DNA from: Allopusillimonas soli
GTDB taxonomy: Bacteria; Pseudomonadota; Gammaproteobacteria; Burkholderiales; Burkholderiaceae_B
Length of the DNA: 64,000 nt
Direction: 5' to 3'
Assembly (NCBI RefSeq): GCF_004153445.1
Contig: NZ_SDQC01000004.1
Location: forward strand, 124,001 to 188,000
In this document: piece after piece, positions 1 to 8,368 of the stretch
Layout of the letters: each line of letters starts with the position of its first letter
Position numbering within the stretch: the first letter of the stretch is position 1
Made by a program: the position numbers and the translations under genes
Notes under the pieces: generated by a model
Database searches by the model: none
Told to the model about the DNA's origin: nothing
Seen by the model: the letters and a program-made list of their open reading frames with translations, nothing else

Positions 1-34
1 TGCGGCTGGTGTGGCCTTGTTCCATAGTATTCAT
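1..34 (-). CDS. Start of a truncated gene at the left edge
   Basis: An ATG lies two bases after the stop codon of the PPC-domain gene, and a GAGG Shine-Dalgarno stands 7 bases before it inside the last codons of that gene. Only the first eleven codons (MNTMEQGHTSR) are in the window, so the product cannot be named. The spacing suggests translational coupling and membership of the same leftward operon (thiolase, CoA ligase, PPC protein). The second ATG (codon 4) is an alternative start. Confidence 0.5.
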   Translation of the reverse strand, partial: MNTMEQGHTSR

Positions 35-36
35 CT

Positions 37-576
37 TTATGCCTCGCAGTAACTGGGTTGGAATACGGGCGTCCTGATTTCCGGGTCCACACCTATGACC
101 AGATCCATGTGCCCCAACGCACTGATATAAGCGACGCCGTCCTCGGCCAATATGCAGGCCTCGGTGAGGAGATGGCCGCCGGTCAGCCGACCGGACTGCG
201 TGACTGCCAGGCCGTGGCAGTGGATGGCAAGCGCTCCCTGGCCGTTGGTTCCCACAGTGGCGCCGGCGCCCACCAGCAGGGTGGGCTCGTCGACATCCAC
301 GGGTGTCGTATAGTTGGCAACTTGCTCGGCTCCTTGGGTGTGGGTGATAAGGAAATAGCGCAGATGGCTGAATGTGGCGCGCTCGATATTCAGGGACGCG
401 GCGCGCAGTTGCATCGTTTGCATGGCAACGGTCACACCCTCGTACAACGAGGCATGGCGCGGCAGCACAATGCGCCAGGTTTTTTGGTTCCGGCCCGCCA
501 GCACGTCGCGCCGGTTCGGGGCGACGGGGCCTGGATGCTTGAGCAGCGGCACTGCGGATGATGATGTCATCGACAT
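37..576 (-). CDS. PPC-domain (DUF296) protein
   Basis: This 179-residue protein ends in a recognisable PPC/DUF296 domain. It has the histidine-containing strand AIHCHGLAV, the glycine turn GRLTGGHLL and a hydrophobic finish around residues 110-170. In plants the domain belongs to AT-hook proteins; bacterial members are small, usually trimeric and of unknown function, with conserved His residues that may bind metal. The N-terminal 100 residues are a second, less clear half. The start at 576 has GGAG four bases before it; the ATG at 570 is also possible. It lies downstream of an acyl-CoA synthetase and a thiolase on the same strand, so a role in CoA-ester metabolism is inferred from context only. 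Confidence 0.75.
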   Translation of the reverse strand: MSMTSSSAVPLLKHPGPVAPNRRDVLAGRNQKTWRIVLPRHASLYEGVTVAMQTMQLRAASLNIERATFSHLRYFLITHTQGAEQVANYTTPVDVDEPTLLVGAGATVGTNGQGALAIHCHGLAVTQSGRLTGGHLLTEACILAEDGVAYISALGHMDLVIGVDPEIRTPVFQPSYCEA

Positions 577-696
577 TGACTCCGTGATCGGCCATCGGGG
601 TGGCGATGGCTGGTGCGGAAGGCACGCGCGACACCGTGTATGGCCTTGCGCGGTTTTCCGCCCGTGTCATTGGAAACTTGGGCGCGGGTATGCCCT

Positions 697-2325
697 TTAC
701 GCTTGTGTGGTCAGCGATCCCCTTTTCAGTAGTTCCTGGTAGATGATTTTCTTGGTGATCTTTCCGTAGCCGGACTTGGGCAGTTCCGGCCAGATGAAAA
801 TCTGGCGCGGATGCTTGTAGCGTGCCACATTTCCGTCCAGCCATGCCTGGAATGCGTCCGGGTTCCATTCGGCGTCATCCCTGAGCACACCGACCATCAC
901 CCCGATTTCTCCCCATTTCGGATCCGGCACCCCCAGCACGCAGACTTCCTTGATCAGTCCGCAGGTAAGGATTTTTTCCTCGATCTCGCGCGGATAGATA
1001 TTGGATCCCCCCGAGATATACATATCGGACTCGCGCCCGGTAATGGTCAGGTAGCCTTGCGCGTCCAGCCTGCCCAGATCGCCCGTCCGGAACCACCCGT
1101 TGCGAAAGGCCTTGCGGTTCGCTTCAGGGTTGTTGTAGTAGCCGGCGAACACGGCGGGGCCGCATACGCAGATTTCCCCTTGTTCGCCTGGCGGGAGCGG
1201 CTTGCCGTCGGCGTCCTGGATGGATATCTCAATGCCGGTGCGCGCGTGGCCGCAGGTACCCAGGTGCGGCATGGCGCCGTCGTCCTCATGATGCTCGTCG
1301 GGCGGCAGCACGGTGATGTTGCCCGTGACTTCGCCCAGGCCGAAGTACTGGACCAGAACGGGCCCCAGTTTGCGCAGGGCCGTCTGCTGGTCGGCCCGGT
1401 ACATGGGGGCACCGGCGTAGATGATGTATCGCAGCGAGCTGTGGTCGTGTCGATCCACGCTCTCATGCTCCACCATCAGCTTCAATATGGTGGGTACGGT
1501 GAAGAAATTGCTGATGCGGTGGCGGGCGATCGCTTCCCAGGCTGCCTCGGGGCTGAATCGTGGCTGGGTGGAGAATATCGTGGCCGCGCCGCGCGCCACC
1601 TGCGTCAGGTAGTGAATGCCTGCGCCGTGCGAAAGCGGCGCCACGACCAGGCTGGCATCGCGCCAGGTCGTGCCGGGCATGAGGTCGCACAGGTGGTTGT
1701 TGATGACGAAGGCCATTTGCCCGTGCGTGAGGACAGCGGCCTTGGGCTTTCCGGTCGTGCCCGAGGTAAAGAAAAACCAGCAGGGATCGTCATAGTCGAC
1801 GCGCTGTGCCGAGTGCGATACGCCGCCGCGGGCGATGCGCGCATCGATCAGGACATCGATACCGGGCGCTTGCGGCGTGCCCGGGCCGCCCAGGCTGGCC
1901 ACCAGTTTCAGGCCGGGCAGCGTCGTGGCCAGGCGGGCGTGGTCGGGAAAATCCACATGGCAGGTGAAGGCGCAGACACCGGCGCTTTGCGCAAGATACT
2001 CGGCCTCTTCCGGCGTGATCCGGAAATTGGTGGGCACCCACACGGCGCCAATGCGAAAGCAGGCCAGCATGATCTCGATCTGCTCCCTGCAGTTCGAGGC
2101 ATGGGTCAGAATGCGATCACCCTTGCCCAGCCCCGCGTCCTGAAGCACCAGGGCCAGGGCCTGGATGCGATGGTCCAGTTGCGCCCAGGTGGTAACTGTA
2201 TCGTCGACGATAAGTGCGGGGCGGTCAGGCAGGCGAGCGGCAGCCTGGCTGACAAAAGTGGCCAGATTCATCACCCGCCGCGAGACGGGCGTGATGAGAT
2301 GTGTGGCCGCTGCGGCGTGCGTCAT
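697..2325 (-). CDS. Acyl-CoA synthetase (AMP-binding, class I adenylate-forming)
   Basis: This 542-residue enzyme of the ANL superfamily should activate a carboxylic acid with ATP to an acyl-adenylate and then to the CoA thioester in the cytosol. Visible motifs are the P-loop-like FFTSGTTGKPKAAVLTH, the YFGLGEVTGN region, the A8 hinge GWFRTGDLGRLD, and the C-terminal ESDMYISGGSNIYPREIEE followed by the catalytic lysine region PKSGYGKITKK. Its ATG overlaps the thiolase stop by four bases (ATGA), so the two are translationally coupled. The motifs do not distinguish a medium- or long-chain fatty acid from an aryl or alicyclic acid. The IclR regulator and TRAP importer nearby suggest an imported organic acid. 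Confidence 0.88.
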   Translation of the reverse strand: MTHAAAATHLITPVSRRVMNLATFVSQAAARLPDRPALIVDDTVTTWAQLDHRIQALALVLQDAGLGKGDRILTHASNCREQIEIMLACFRIGAVWVPTNFRITPEEAEYLAQSAGVCAFTCHVDFPDHARLATTLPGLKLVASLGGPGTPQAPGIDVLIDARIARGGVSHSAQRVDYDDPCWFFFTSGTTGKPKAAVLTHGQMAFVINNHLCDLMPGTTWRDASLVVAPLSHGAGIHYLTQVARGAATIFSTQPRFSPEAAWEAIARHRISNFFTVPTILKLMVEHESVDRHDHSSLRYIIYAGAPMYRADQQTALRKLGPVLVQYFGLGEVTGNITVLPPDEHHEDDGAMPHLGTCGHARTGIEISIQDADGKPLPPGEQGEICVCGPAVFAGYYNNPEANRKAFRNGWFRTGDLGRLDAQGYLTITGRESDMYISGGSNIYPREIEEKILTCGLIKEVCVLGVPDPKWGEIGVMVGVLRDDAEWNPDAFQAWLDGNVARYKHPRQIFIWPELPKSGYGKITKKIIYQELLKRGSLTTQA

Positions 2326-3491
2326 TTCATGCGCTCCAGCACGCTGACATAATTTGCGACGGCAGCGCCACCCATGTTGAAGACGCCGGCCATCGTTGCG
2401 CCTGGGATCTGCATGTCGCCAGCCGTATCCGTAAGCTGCATGCAGGCCATGACGTGCATGGATACGCCAGTGGCGCCCACGGGATGGCCCTTGGCCTTCA
2501 GCCCTCCGGAGGGATTCACTGGCAGGCGGCCATCTTTCTGCGTGATTCCTTCGCGTACCACTCTATGGCCCTGGCCGGGCTCGGCCAGTCCCATGGCTTC
2601 GTATTCGATAAGCTCCGCGATGGTGAAGCAGTCGTGTGTTTCCACCAGGCTGAGATCATCCAGCGTGATGCCTGCCTGGGACAGTGCCTGGCGCCAGGCG
2701 CGTGCTGCGCCTTCGAATGCGATGGGATCGCGTCGGCTGAGCGGCAGAATGTCATTGACGTGCTGGCGCGCCTTGAACGCGATGGCGCGGCGCATGTTGG
2801 CGGCCGTTTCCTCGTCTGCCAGAACGATGGCTGCCGCGCCGTCCGACACCAGGGAGCAGTCTGTGCGGCGCAGTGGTTCGGCTACATAGGGGTTTTTCTC
2901 TGAGACTTCGTCGCAGAATGCCACGCCCAGGTCCTTGCGCAACTGCGCATAGGGGTTGGCGACGCCGTTGCGATGATTCTTGGCGGCAATGACGGCCAGC
3001 TCATGGCTGCGATCGCCATAACGAGAGAAATACGCGCTGGCAATCTGGCCGAATACCCCTGCGAAGCCGCCCTTGATGTCCGCCTCCTCCTTTCGGTAGC
3101 TGGCGTTGAGGAGAATATCGCCGATCTCCGCATTCGGCCGCGTCGTCATTTTCTCGGCGCCGACCACCAGGGCAATGCGGCCGCGCCCCGATTCAATGAA
3201 GTCCATGGCTGTGTAGAGCGCAGCGGACCCCGTGGCGCATGCATTCTCAAGCCGCGTGGCCGGTACATGGGCCAAGTCGGGATCGGCCAGTGCGACCAGT
3301 GCGCCTTGAAAATCCTGTTTCTGAAAGCCATTGTTCATGACGCCCACATAGATGCCGTCGACATCCTTGCCTGTGATGCCCGCGTGCGCAAGTGCGGCGC
3401 CGGACACCTGCGCCATGAGCGTTTCGGTGTCTGGCTCCATGAGTTTGCCGAAGGGAATGTGGGACCATCCCACGATCATTGCCTTGTTCAT
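2322..3491 (-). CDS. Thiolase-family acetyl-CoA acyltransferase (SCP2/lipid-transfer type)
   Basis: The 389-residue protein is a thiolase of the SCP2-thiolase-like group, which cleaves beta-ketoacyl-CoA with free CoA. Cys85 in RLENACATGSAA is the nucleophile. NPSGGLKAKGHPVGATG near the C-terminus carries the catalytic histidine, and ETHDCFTIAEL is the typical central motif. The start at 3491 (MNKAMIVGWS) was chosen because family homology begins there; the reading frame stays open 66 codons further but has no thiolase character. It is the first enzyme gene after iclR (43-bp gap) and overlaps the CoA ligase. Together they look like the activation and cleavage ends of a beta-oxidation-like route whose dehydrogenase and hydratase steps lie elsewhere or left of the window. 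Confidence 0.88.
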   Translation of the reverse strand: MNKAMIVGWSHIPFGKLMEPDTETLMAQVSGAALAHAGITGKDVDGIYVGVMNNGFQKQDFQGALVALADPDLAHVPATRLENACATGSAALYTAMDFIESGRGRIALVVGAEKMTTRPNAEIGDILLNASYRKEEADIKGGFAGVFGQIASAYFSRYGDRSHELAVIAAKNHRNGVANPYAQLRKDLGVAFCDEVSEKNPYVAEPLRRTDCSLVSDGAAAIVLADEETAANMRRAIAFKARQHVNDILPLSRRDPIAFEGAARAWRQALSQAGITLDDLSLVETHDCFTIAELIEYEAMGLAEPGQGHRVVREGITQKDGRLPVNPSGGLKAKGHPVGATGVSMHVMACMQLTDTAGDMQIPGATMAGVFNMGGAAVANYVSVLERMK

Positions 3492-3534
3492 TGTCTCGTC
3501 CTGTTTGCTGTAAAGGGTGGTTGCGGGTTGGCAT

Positions 3535-4356
3535 TCAGGCGGCGAAGTCCTGGGGTAATCCGCCTCGCCGCAACGTTTTCTCCAGTTCGTCGGTTTCCTT
3601 GCGCAGCAGGTGGAAAAGCGCTTGCTCTCGTTCGGCCGACATGCGGCTTTCCACCGTGGCCACGCTGAAGGCGCCGATGACACGCCCATCGGGACCGCGG
3701 GCGGCGACGCCTATTCCCCACGAGCCCTTGAGTACCATGCCCGGATTGACGCTATATCCTTTTTCGCGTCCGGCGCGAATCAGGTCGTGGAAGATTGCGC
3801 GGCTGTAGTGGGGGTAGTTTCGGGTGATGTCATCCATGTTCTGGTCCAGGCAGGCCTGCGCTTCGTCGTCGTCCAGTGCGGCCAGCATTGCCTGGCTGCC
3901 CCCGCCCACCCCCAGGGGATGACGGTCGCCAGCCTGCAGAACATGGGACTTGAGCGGATAGCTGCCTTCCTCGCGCATGAGACACAGCGCATGCCACCCT
4001 TGCCGAATAGAAAAAAACGCGGCGTCGCCGGTTTCGGCGGCAAGGCGCCGCACGGGCTCGGCGACCATGTTGTGCAGACCATAGCGATCCGAGGCCACCA
4101 GGCCGAGCGCATAGCATTCCGCGCCAAGGAAATAGCGGCGCGTCTGTGTATCCTGCTGGGCCAGGCCTTCGTTGATGAGAGCGGCGATAAGGCGATGCAC
4201 GGTAGATTTGGTCAGGCCTGTTTGTGCGCAGATGGCGGATAGAGAGCGACCCTCACGACGGCCGCCGGCTATGCATCGCAGAACCTTGAATGCACGGTGT
4301 ATGGCCTGGGTGCCCGAGATGCGGCCCACTGGCGAGGCCGCGCCGCTTTGTTCCAT
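3535..4356 (-). CDS. IclR-family transcriptional regulator
   Basis: This 273-residue protein has an N-terminal winged helix (roughly residues 15-80, with LSAICAQTGLTKSTVHRLIA as recognition region) and a C-terminal IclR effector domain containing the variable acid-binding pocket. The start at 4356 (MEQSGAASP) was preferred over the in-frame ATG at 4395, because a TTGACA/TAGAAT promoter places transcription initiation at about that upstream ATG. The gene is followed by the thiolase 43 bp later and faces the TRAP operon across a 240-bp regulatory gap, so it probably controls both directions. IclR members can activate or repress; which applies here cannot be told. Confidence 0.87.
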   Translation of the reverse strand: MEQSGAASPVGRISGTQAIHRAFKVLRCIAGGRREGRSLSAICAQTGLTKSTVHRLIAALINEGLAQQDTQTRRYFLGAECYALGLVASDRYGLHNMVAEPVRRLAAETGDAAFFSIRQGWHALCLMREEGSYPLKSHVLQAGDRHPLGVGGGSQAMLAALDDDEAQACLDQNMDDITRNYPHYSRAIFHDLIRAGREKGYSVNPGMVLKGSWGIGVAARGPDGRVIGAFSVATVESRMSAEREQALFHLLRKETDELEKTLRRGGLPQDFAA

Positions 4357-4395
4357 GTTGTGGACCTTTTTATAGCTGGATTTTGTCTTCCTCAT

Positions 4396-4427
4396 GTGGA
4401 TTCTACGTATCCACCGCGTATTGTCAA
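4396..4427 (-). promoter_or_regulatory. iclR promoter with overlapping inverted repeat
   Basis: On the minus strand TTGACA (4427-4422) is followed after 16 bp by TAGAAT (4405-4400), a good sigma-70 promoter. A perfect inverted repeat, GTGGAT-7 bp-ATCCAC (4396-4414), covers the -10 box. This is the arrangement expected of an autoregulatory operator. The half-site GTGGA recurs in the repeat at 4453-4467. Confidence 0.6.
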
Positions 4428-4452
4428 CGGATTCGTGCTTACCCTTAATTTT

Positions 4453-4484
4453 TCTTGTTCCACAAGATAGAATTTGCATATACA
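4453..4484 (+). promoter_or_regulatory. dctP promoter with overlapping inverted repeat
   Basis: On the plus strand TTGTTC (4455-4460) and TATACA (4479-4484) are 18 bp apart, a plausible sigma-70 promoter for the TRAP operon. The -35 box lies inside a perfect inverted repeat TCTTGT-TCC-ACAAGA (4453-4467). Its position suggests a regulator-binding site, most simply for the adjacent IclR protein. The remaining 110 bp to dctP would be 5' untranslated region with no further structure I could recognise. Confidence 0.5.
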
Positions 4485-4595
4485 ATCAAAACCGCTATCC
4501 TACGGCGGCCTGCGCTTCCAGGCCCCGCACCGCACAGTGGCAGCATGTCCAACCGCAATCAATAAATAGGCCCGGACAGGGTCAAGGAGACAAAC

Positions 4596-5615
4596 ATGAA
4601 GCTTTCCCGTCGCTCATTCATGCTCTCGACGGCTGGCGTCGCGGGCGCGGCCCTTATCGGCGCCCCCATGCAGTCGGCATTTGCTGCCAAGAAGTTTCGC
4701 TACAAATACGCCAACAACCTGCCGCCGTCACATCCCATGAACAAGCGTGCGGAGGAAATGGCCAAGAACATCGAAGAAGAGACCGGCGGCGCATTCAAGC
4801 TGCAGGTGTTCCCGAGCAGCCAATTGGGTTCAGATACCGAGACCCTCAATCAACTGCGTTCGGGCGCGGTGGAGTTCTTTACCTTGTCTGGACTGATACT
4901 CTCGACCCTCGTCCCGCCCGCCGCCATCAGCGGCATAGGCTTCGCCTTTCCCGACTACGACACGGTCTGGAAGGCCATGGATGGCGACCTGGGCGCCTAT
5001 ATCCGCCGCGAAATCGAAAAGCATGATCTGGTCGTCATGGAAAAGATCTGGGACAACGGTTTTCGCGAAGTCACGACCAGCACCAAGCCCATCGAATCGC
5101 CCGACGATTTCAAGGATTTGAAAATCCGCGTGCCCGTCAGCCCGCTCTGGACCTCAATGTTCGAGGCGCTTAAGTCGGCGCCCACCAGTATCAACTTCAA
5201 CGAGGTGTATTCCGCGCTCCAAACCAAGGTCGTGGATGCACAGGAAAATCCGCTCGCGATCATCCAAACGGCCAAGCTGTACGAAGTGCAGCAATACTGC
5301 TCCCTCACCAATCATATGTGGGATGGCTTCTGGTTCCTGGGCAACAAGGCTGCGTGGGACCGTCTGCCCAAGGAAATCCAGGCGGTGGTCACCAAGCACA
5401 TCAATGCGGCAGGCATGCACGAACGCGACGATGTGCATGCGCTGAACGACGAGCTGCAGAAAAAGCTGACCAGCGAAGGCATGAAGTTCAATAGCCCCGA
5501 CACGAAACCCATCCGCACCGTCCTCAAGGACGCAGGCTTCTATGCGGAATGGAAGAAGAAGTTCGGTGATGAGGGCTGGGGCATACTCGAAGGCGCTGTC
5601 GGCTCCCTCACCTGA
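4596..5615 (+). CDS. dctP: TRAP transporter substrate-binding protein (DctP family)
   Basis: A 339-residue periplasmic binding protein. The N-terminus has a twin-arginine signal (SRRSFML, then a hydrophobic stretch to about residue 31 ending AFAA), suggesting Tat export. The mature part is a DctP domain with the usual organisation: the ligand-anchoring arginine region LKIRVP, FNEVYSALQTKVVDAQENP, and the long C-terminal helices. These proteins capture C4-dicarboxylates, sugar acids, aromatic acids or other carboxylates and hand them to the DctQM membrane complex, energised by a sodium gradient. AAGGAG at 4583 precedes the start. The actual ligand is not deducible; genetic linkage to a CoA ligase points to a carboxylate that is later thioesterified. 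Confidence 0.9.
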   Translation: MKLSRRSFMLSTAGVAGAALIGAPMQSAFAAKKFRYKYANNLPPSHPMNKRAEEMAKNIEEETGGAFKLQVFPSSQLGSDTETLNQLRSGAVEFFTLSGLILSTLVPPAAISGIGFAFPDYDTVWKAMDGDLGAYIRREIEKHDLVVMEKIWDNGFREVTTSTKPIESPDDFKDLKIRVPVSPLWTSMFEALKSAPTSINFNEVYSALQTKVVDAQENPLAIIQTAKLYEVQQYCSLTNHMWDGFWFLGNKAAWDRLPKEIQAVVTKHINAAGMHERDDVHALNDELQKKLTSEGMKFNSPDTKPIRTVLKDAGFYAEWKKKFGDEGWGILEGAVGSLT

Positions 5616-5624
5616 GGAGGGGGC

Positions 5625-7514
5625 ATGGCATCCCACGCAAGCGTACAAACGCCGGGCGCCGCGGGGGCGGCCGGCATGCGGCACGCATGGATAAGGCGCC
5701 TGGATTCCTTTCTCGGGCATCTGATTGAAGTGCCTGTGGCCATCCTGGTGATTGCCGAGGTGGCCATTCTGTTCTCCGGCATTTTCGCCCGCTACGTCCT
5801 GAATACGCCGTTGGTGTGGTCCGATGAACTGGCTTCGCTGCTGTTTCTGTGGCTGGCCATGCTGGGCGCCGCGGTGGCGTTCCGGCGTGGCGAACATATG
5901 CGCATGACGGCCTTCGTCAACCGCGCCAGTCCGGGCGCGCAGGCTTTTCTGCAGGTCTTTGCGATTTCCGTATCGCTGGTCTTCGTGCTGCTCATCCTTG
6001 TGCCGAGCTTCGACGCCACCATACAGCAGAAAGTCATCAGCACCCCCGCCATGGGAATCAGCCTGGCCTGGCGCACCGCCGCGCTGCCCACAGGCCTGTG
6101 CTTCATGACGGTGTTTGCCTTCCTGCGGCTGATCGAAGTGTCGAACTGGCGTCTGGTGGCCAAGACGCTGCTGCTGATTGTCGCCATCGGCCTGGCGCTA
6201 TACGCCATGTCGCCGTGGTTCGAGGATCTGGGCAATTACAACCTGCTTATCTTTTTCGTGGGGCTGGTGGCGCTGGGCGTGTTTGCCGGCGTCCCGATTG
6301 CCTTCTCCTTCGGCATCGCCACATTCGCCTATCTTTCGTTGGCCACGTATGTGCCGGTCACTGTGTTGGTAGGGCGCATGAACGAGGGCATGTCCCATCT
6401 CATCCTGCTGGCGGTGCCGCTGTTCGTGTTCCTCGGGCTGTTGATTGACATGACCAGCATGGCGCACAAGATGGTGTCATTTCTGGCCAGCCTGCTTGGG
6501 CACGTGCGGGGCGGCCTGTCCTATGTGCTGGTGGGCGCCATGTATCTGGTGTCAGGCATATCGGGTGCCAAGGCGGCCGACATGGCCGCCATTGCACCTG
6601 TGCTGTTTCCCGAGATGAAGCGGCGCGGCACGGACGAAGGCGAGCTGATCGCCCTGCTCTCCGCCACCGGCGCCCAGACCGAGACGGTGCCACCCAGTCT
6701 TGTCCTCATCACCATCGGCTCCGTGACCAGCGTTTCCATTACCTCGTTGTTCATAGGCGGCCTGGTACCCAGCGCCGTACTGGGCATCATGCTCTGCATC
6801 GTGGTGTGGTACCGCAATCGCAAGGTGGATCTCGGCCATGTCGAGAAGCAGCGGGGCAGTCAGATATTCAAAAGCTTTGTCATCGCCTTTCCCGCCCTGA
6901 CGCTGCCCTTCGTGATACGCGCCGCTGTGGTCGAAGGCGTAGCCACGGCAACCGAAGTGTCCACCATCGGCATTGTGTACTCCTGCATCATCGGTATTTT
7001 CGTCTACCGCTGCTTCGATGTGCGCAAGCTATATCCCATTCTGATCGATACCGCCATACTTTCAGGCGCCATACTGCTGATTATCGGCACGGCCACGGGC
7101 ATGGCCTGGGCGCTGACGCAGTCGGGGTTCTCCGGCGATCTGGCCGACTACATGGCAACGCTGCCGGGCGGCGCATTTACCTTCTTCTGCGTGTCCATCG
7201 TTACCTTTATCGTGCTGGGCAGCGTACTGGAGGGCATCCCGGCCATCGTGCTGCTGGGTCCGCTGCTGTTCCCCATTGCCGAAGAGTTGGGCATCAATGA
7301 TGTGCATTACGCCATGGTGTCCATACTGGCCATGGGCATAGGCCTGTTTGCGCCGCCGTTCGGCGTCGGTTATTACGCCGCCTGCGCCATCGGGCGTGTG
7401 GCGCCCGACAAGGGCATAAAACCCATCATCGGCTACCTGTGCTCCATTTTTGTCGGGCTGCTGCTGGTGGCCGCCATTCCATGGCTGTCCACGGGTTTTC
7501 TTGACACCAAGTAA
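5625..7514 (+). CDS. dctM: TRAP transporter fused small/large permease (DctQM)
   Basis: This 629-residue inner-membrane protein joins the two TRAP permease subunits. Residues about 30-190 are the four-helix DctQ part (ARYVLNTPLVWSDELASLLF is typical). Residues about 200-629 are the DctM part with a dozen hydrophobic helices, including GISGAKAADMAAIAPVL and FAPPFGVGYY. DctM forms the sodium-coupled transport path and DctQ a scaffold. Fusions of the two are known in the family. It starts 9 bp after dctP with a strong GAGGAGG ribosome-binding site and is followed three bases later by the SDR gene. Confidence 0.9.
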   Translation: MASHASVQTPGAAGAAGMRHAWIRRLDSFLGHLIEVPVAILVIAEVAILFSGIFARYVLNTPLVWSDELASLLFLWLAMLGAAVAFRRGEHMRMTAFVNRASPGAQAFLQVFAISVSLVFVLLILVPSFDATIQQKVISTPAMGISLAWRTAALPTGLCFMTVFAFLRLIEVSNWRLVAKTLLLIVAIGLALYAMSPWFEDLGNYNLLIFFVGLVALGVFAGVPIAFSFGIATFAYLSLATYVPVTVLVGRMNEGMSHLILLAVPLFVFLGLLIDMTSMAHKMVSFLASLLGHVRGGLSYVLVGAMYLVSGISGAKAADMAAIAPVLFPEMKRRGTDEGELIALLSATGAQTETVPPSLVLITIGSVTSVSITSLFIGGLVPSAVLGIMLCIVVWYRNRKVDLGHVEKQRGSQIFKSFVIAFPALTLPFVIRAAVVEGVATATEVSTIGIVYSCIIGIFVYRCFDVRKLYPILIDTAILSGAILLIIGTATGMAWALTQSGFSGDLADYMATLPGGAFTFFCVSIVTFIVLGSVLEGIPAIVLLGPLLFPIAEELGINDVHYAMVSILAMGIGLFAPPFGVGYYAACAIGRVAPDKGIKPIIGYLCSIFVGLLLVAAIPWLSTGFLDTK

Positions 7515-7517
7515 GCC

Positions 7518-8315
7518 ATGGAAAAGGGAAAACTCACCGATCGCGTCGCCCTGGTTCTGGGCGCGGGCTCGGTGGGCGAGGGATGGGGCAACGGTAAGGC
7601 CGCCGCCGTGTGTTATGCGCGGCAGGGCGCCTTTGTTGTCGCGGTTGACTTGAATGACGGCGCCGCGGCGGAAACCCGCGACATCATTCTTGCCGAGGGC
7701 GGGCGGGCCGAGTCATGTCAGGCTGATGTCACGTGCTCCGACCACATTCGAGACCTGGTGGCGGATCTGGTCGAACGCCATGGCCGGCTGGATATCCTGC
7801 ATAACAACGTAGGCATGGCGCGCATGGGCAGTGTCACGGAGCTCAGCGAGACGCAATGGGACCAGGCCATGGATGTGAACCTGAAAAGCGCATTCCTGGC
7901 CTGCAAGCATGTGTTGCCGGTGATGCAGCAGCAGCGGCGCGGCGTCGTCACGAACATATCGAGCCTGGCTGCCATCCGCTACACGGGCTATCCCTACCCC
8001 GTCTACTATGCCGCCAAGGGCGGCCTGAACCAGCTGACGGTTGGCCTGGCGCTGGAATATGCCGCCAGCGGCATCCGCGTCAATGCCATCATGCCCGGGT
8101 ACATCGATACGCCGCTTATCTACAAGGATATTTCGGGGCAATATGCCAGCAAGGAAGAGATGGTGGCTGCGCGCAATGCCCGTTGTCCCATGGGACGCAT
8201 GGGCACTGCGTGGGACATAGCCCATGCCGCCGCCTTCTTGGCCTCGGACGATGCGCAGTACATCACGGGCGTCTGTTTGCCGGTGGATGGCGGTGTTCAC
8301 ATGAGCACTGCCTGA
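7518..8315 (+). CDS. Short-chain dehydrogenase/reductase
   Basis: A 265-residue Rossmann-fold oxidoreductase. Catalytic residues are visible as Ser148/149 in NISSLAA and Tyr163-Lys167 in YYAAK, with the adenine-binding NNVG at 96-99 and the C-terminal GVCLPVDGG. The nucleotide loop GAGSVGEGWGNGK is longer than the standard TGxxxGIG, marking a sub-branch of classical SDRs. An acidic residue after strand 2 (VDLN) suggests NAD. Three bases separate it from dctQM, so it is the last gene of the importer operon and probably oxidises a hydroxyl group on the imported compound or an early intermediate. Substrate unknown. Confidence 0.87.
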   Translation: MEKGKLTDRVALVLGAGSVGEGWGNGKAAAVCYARQGAFVVAVDLNDGAAAETRDIILAEGGRAESCQADVTCSDHIRDLVADLVERHGRLDILHNNVGMARMGSVTELSETQWDQAMDVNLKSAFLACKHVLPVMQQQRRGVVTNISSLAAIRYTGYPYPVYYAAKGGLNQLTVGLALEYAASGIRVNAIMPGYIDTPLIYKDISGQYASKEEMVAARNARCPMGRMGTAWDIAHAAAFLASDDAQYITGVCLPVDGGVHMSTA

Positions 8316-8329
8316 TCCGCGGCGCCCAG

Positions 8330-8355
8330 AGCCTCGCTCGCGTTGCGGCGAGGCT
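8330..8355. terminator. Hairpin between convergent SDR gene and topB
   Basis: An 8-bp perfect stem (AGCCTCGC at 8330-8337 with GCGAGGCT at 8348-8355) around a 10-base loop lies in the 53-bp gap between the two convergent stop codons. There is no T-run on either side, so it is at best a weak or factor-assisted bidirectional terminator. Confidence 0.35.
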
Positions 8356-8368
8356 GCGGTCGCGGGGC

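Noticed and set aside
811-2352. Long plus-strand open frame opposite the acyl-CoA synthetase
   Set aside because: It is the antisense shadow of a gene with clear ANL motifs; its translation has no recognisable domain.
4590-8315. TRAP system as a known C4-dicarboxylate or sialic-acid transporter
   Set aside because: No dctBD or sialic-acid catabolic genes are present; ligand left open.
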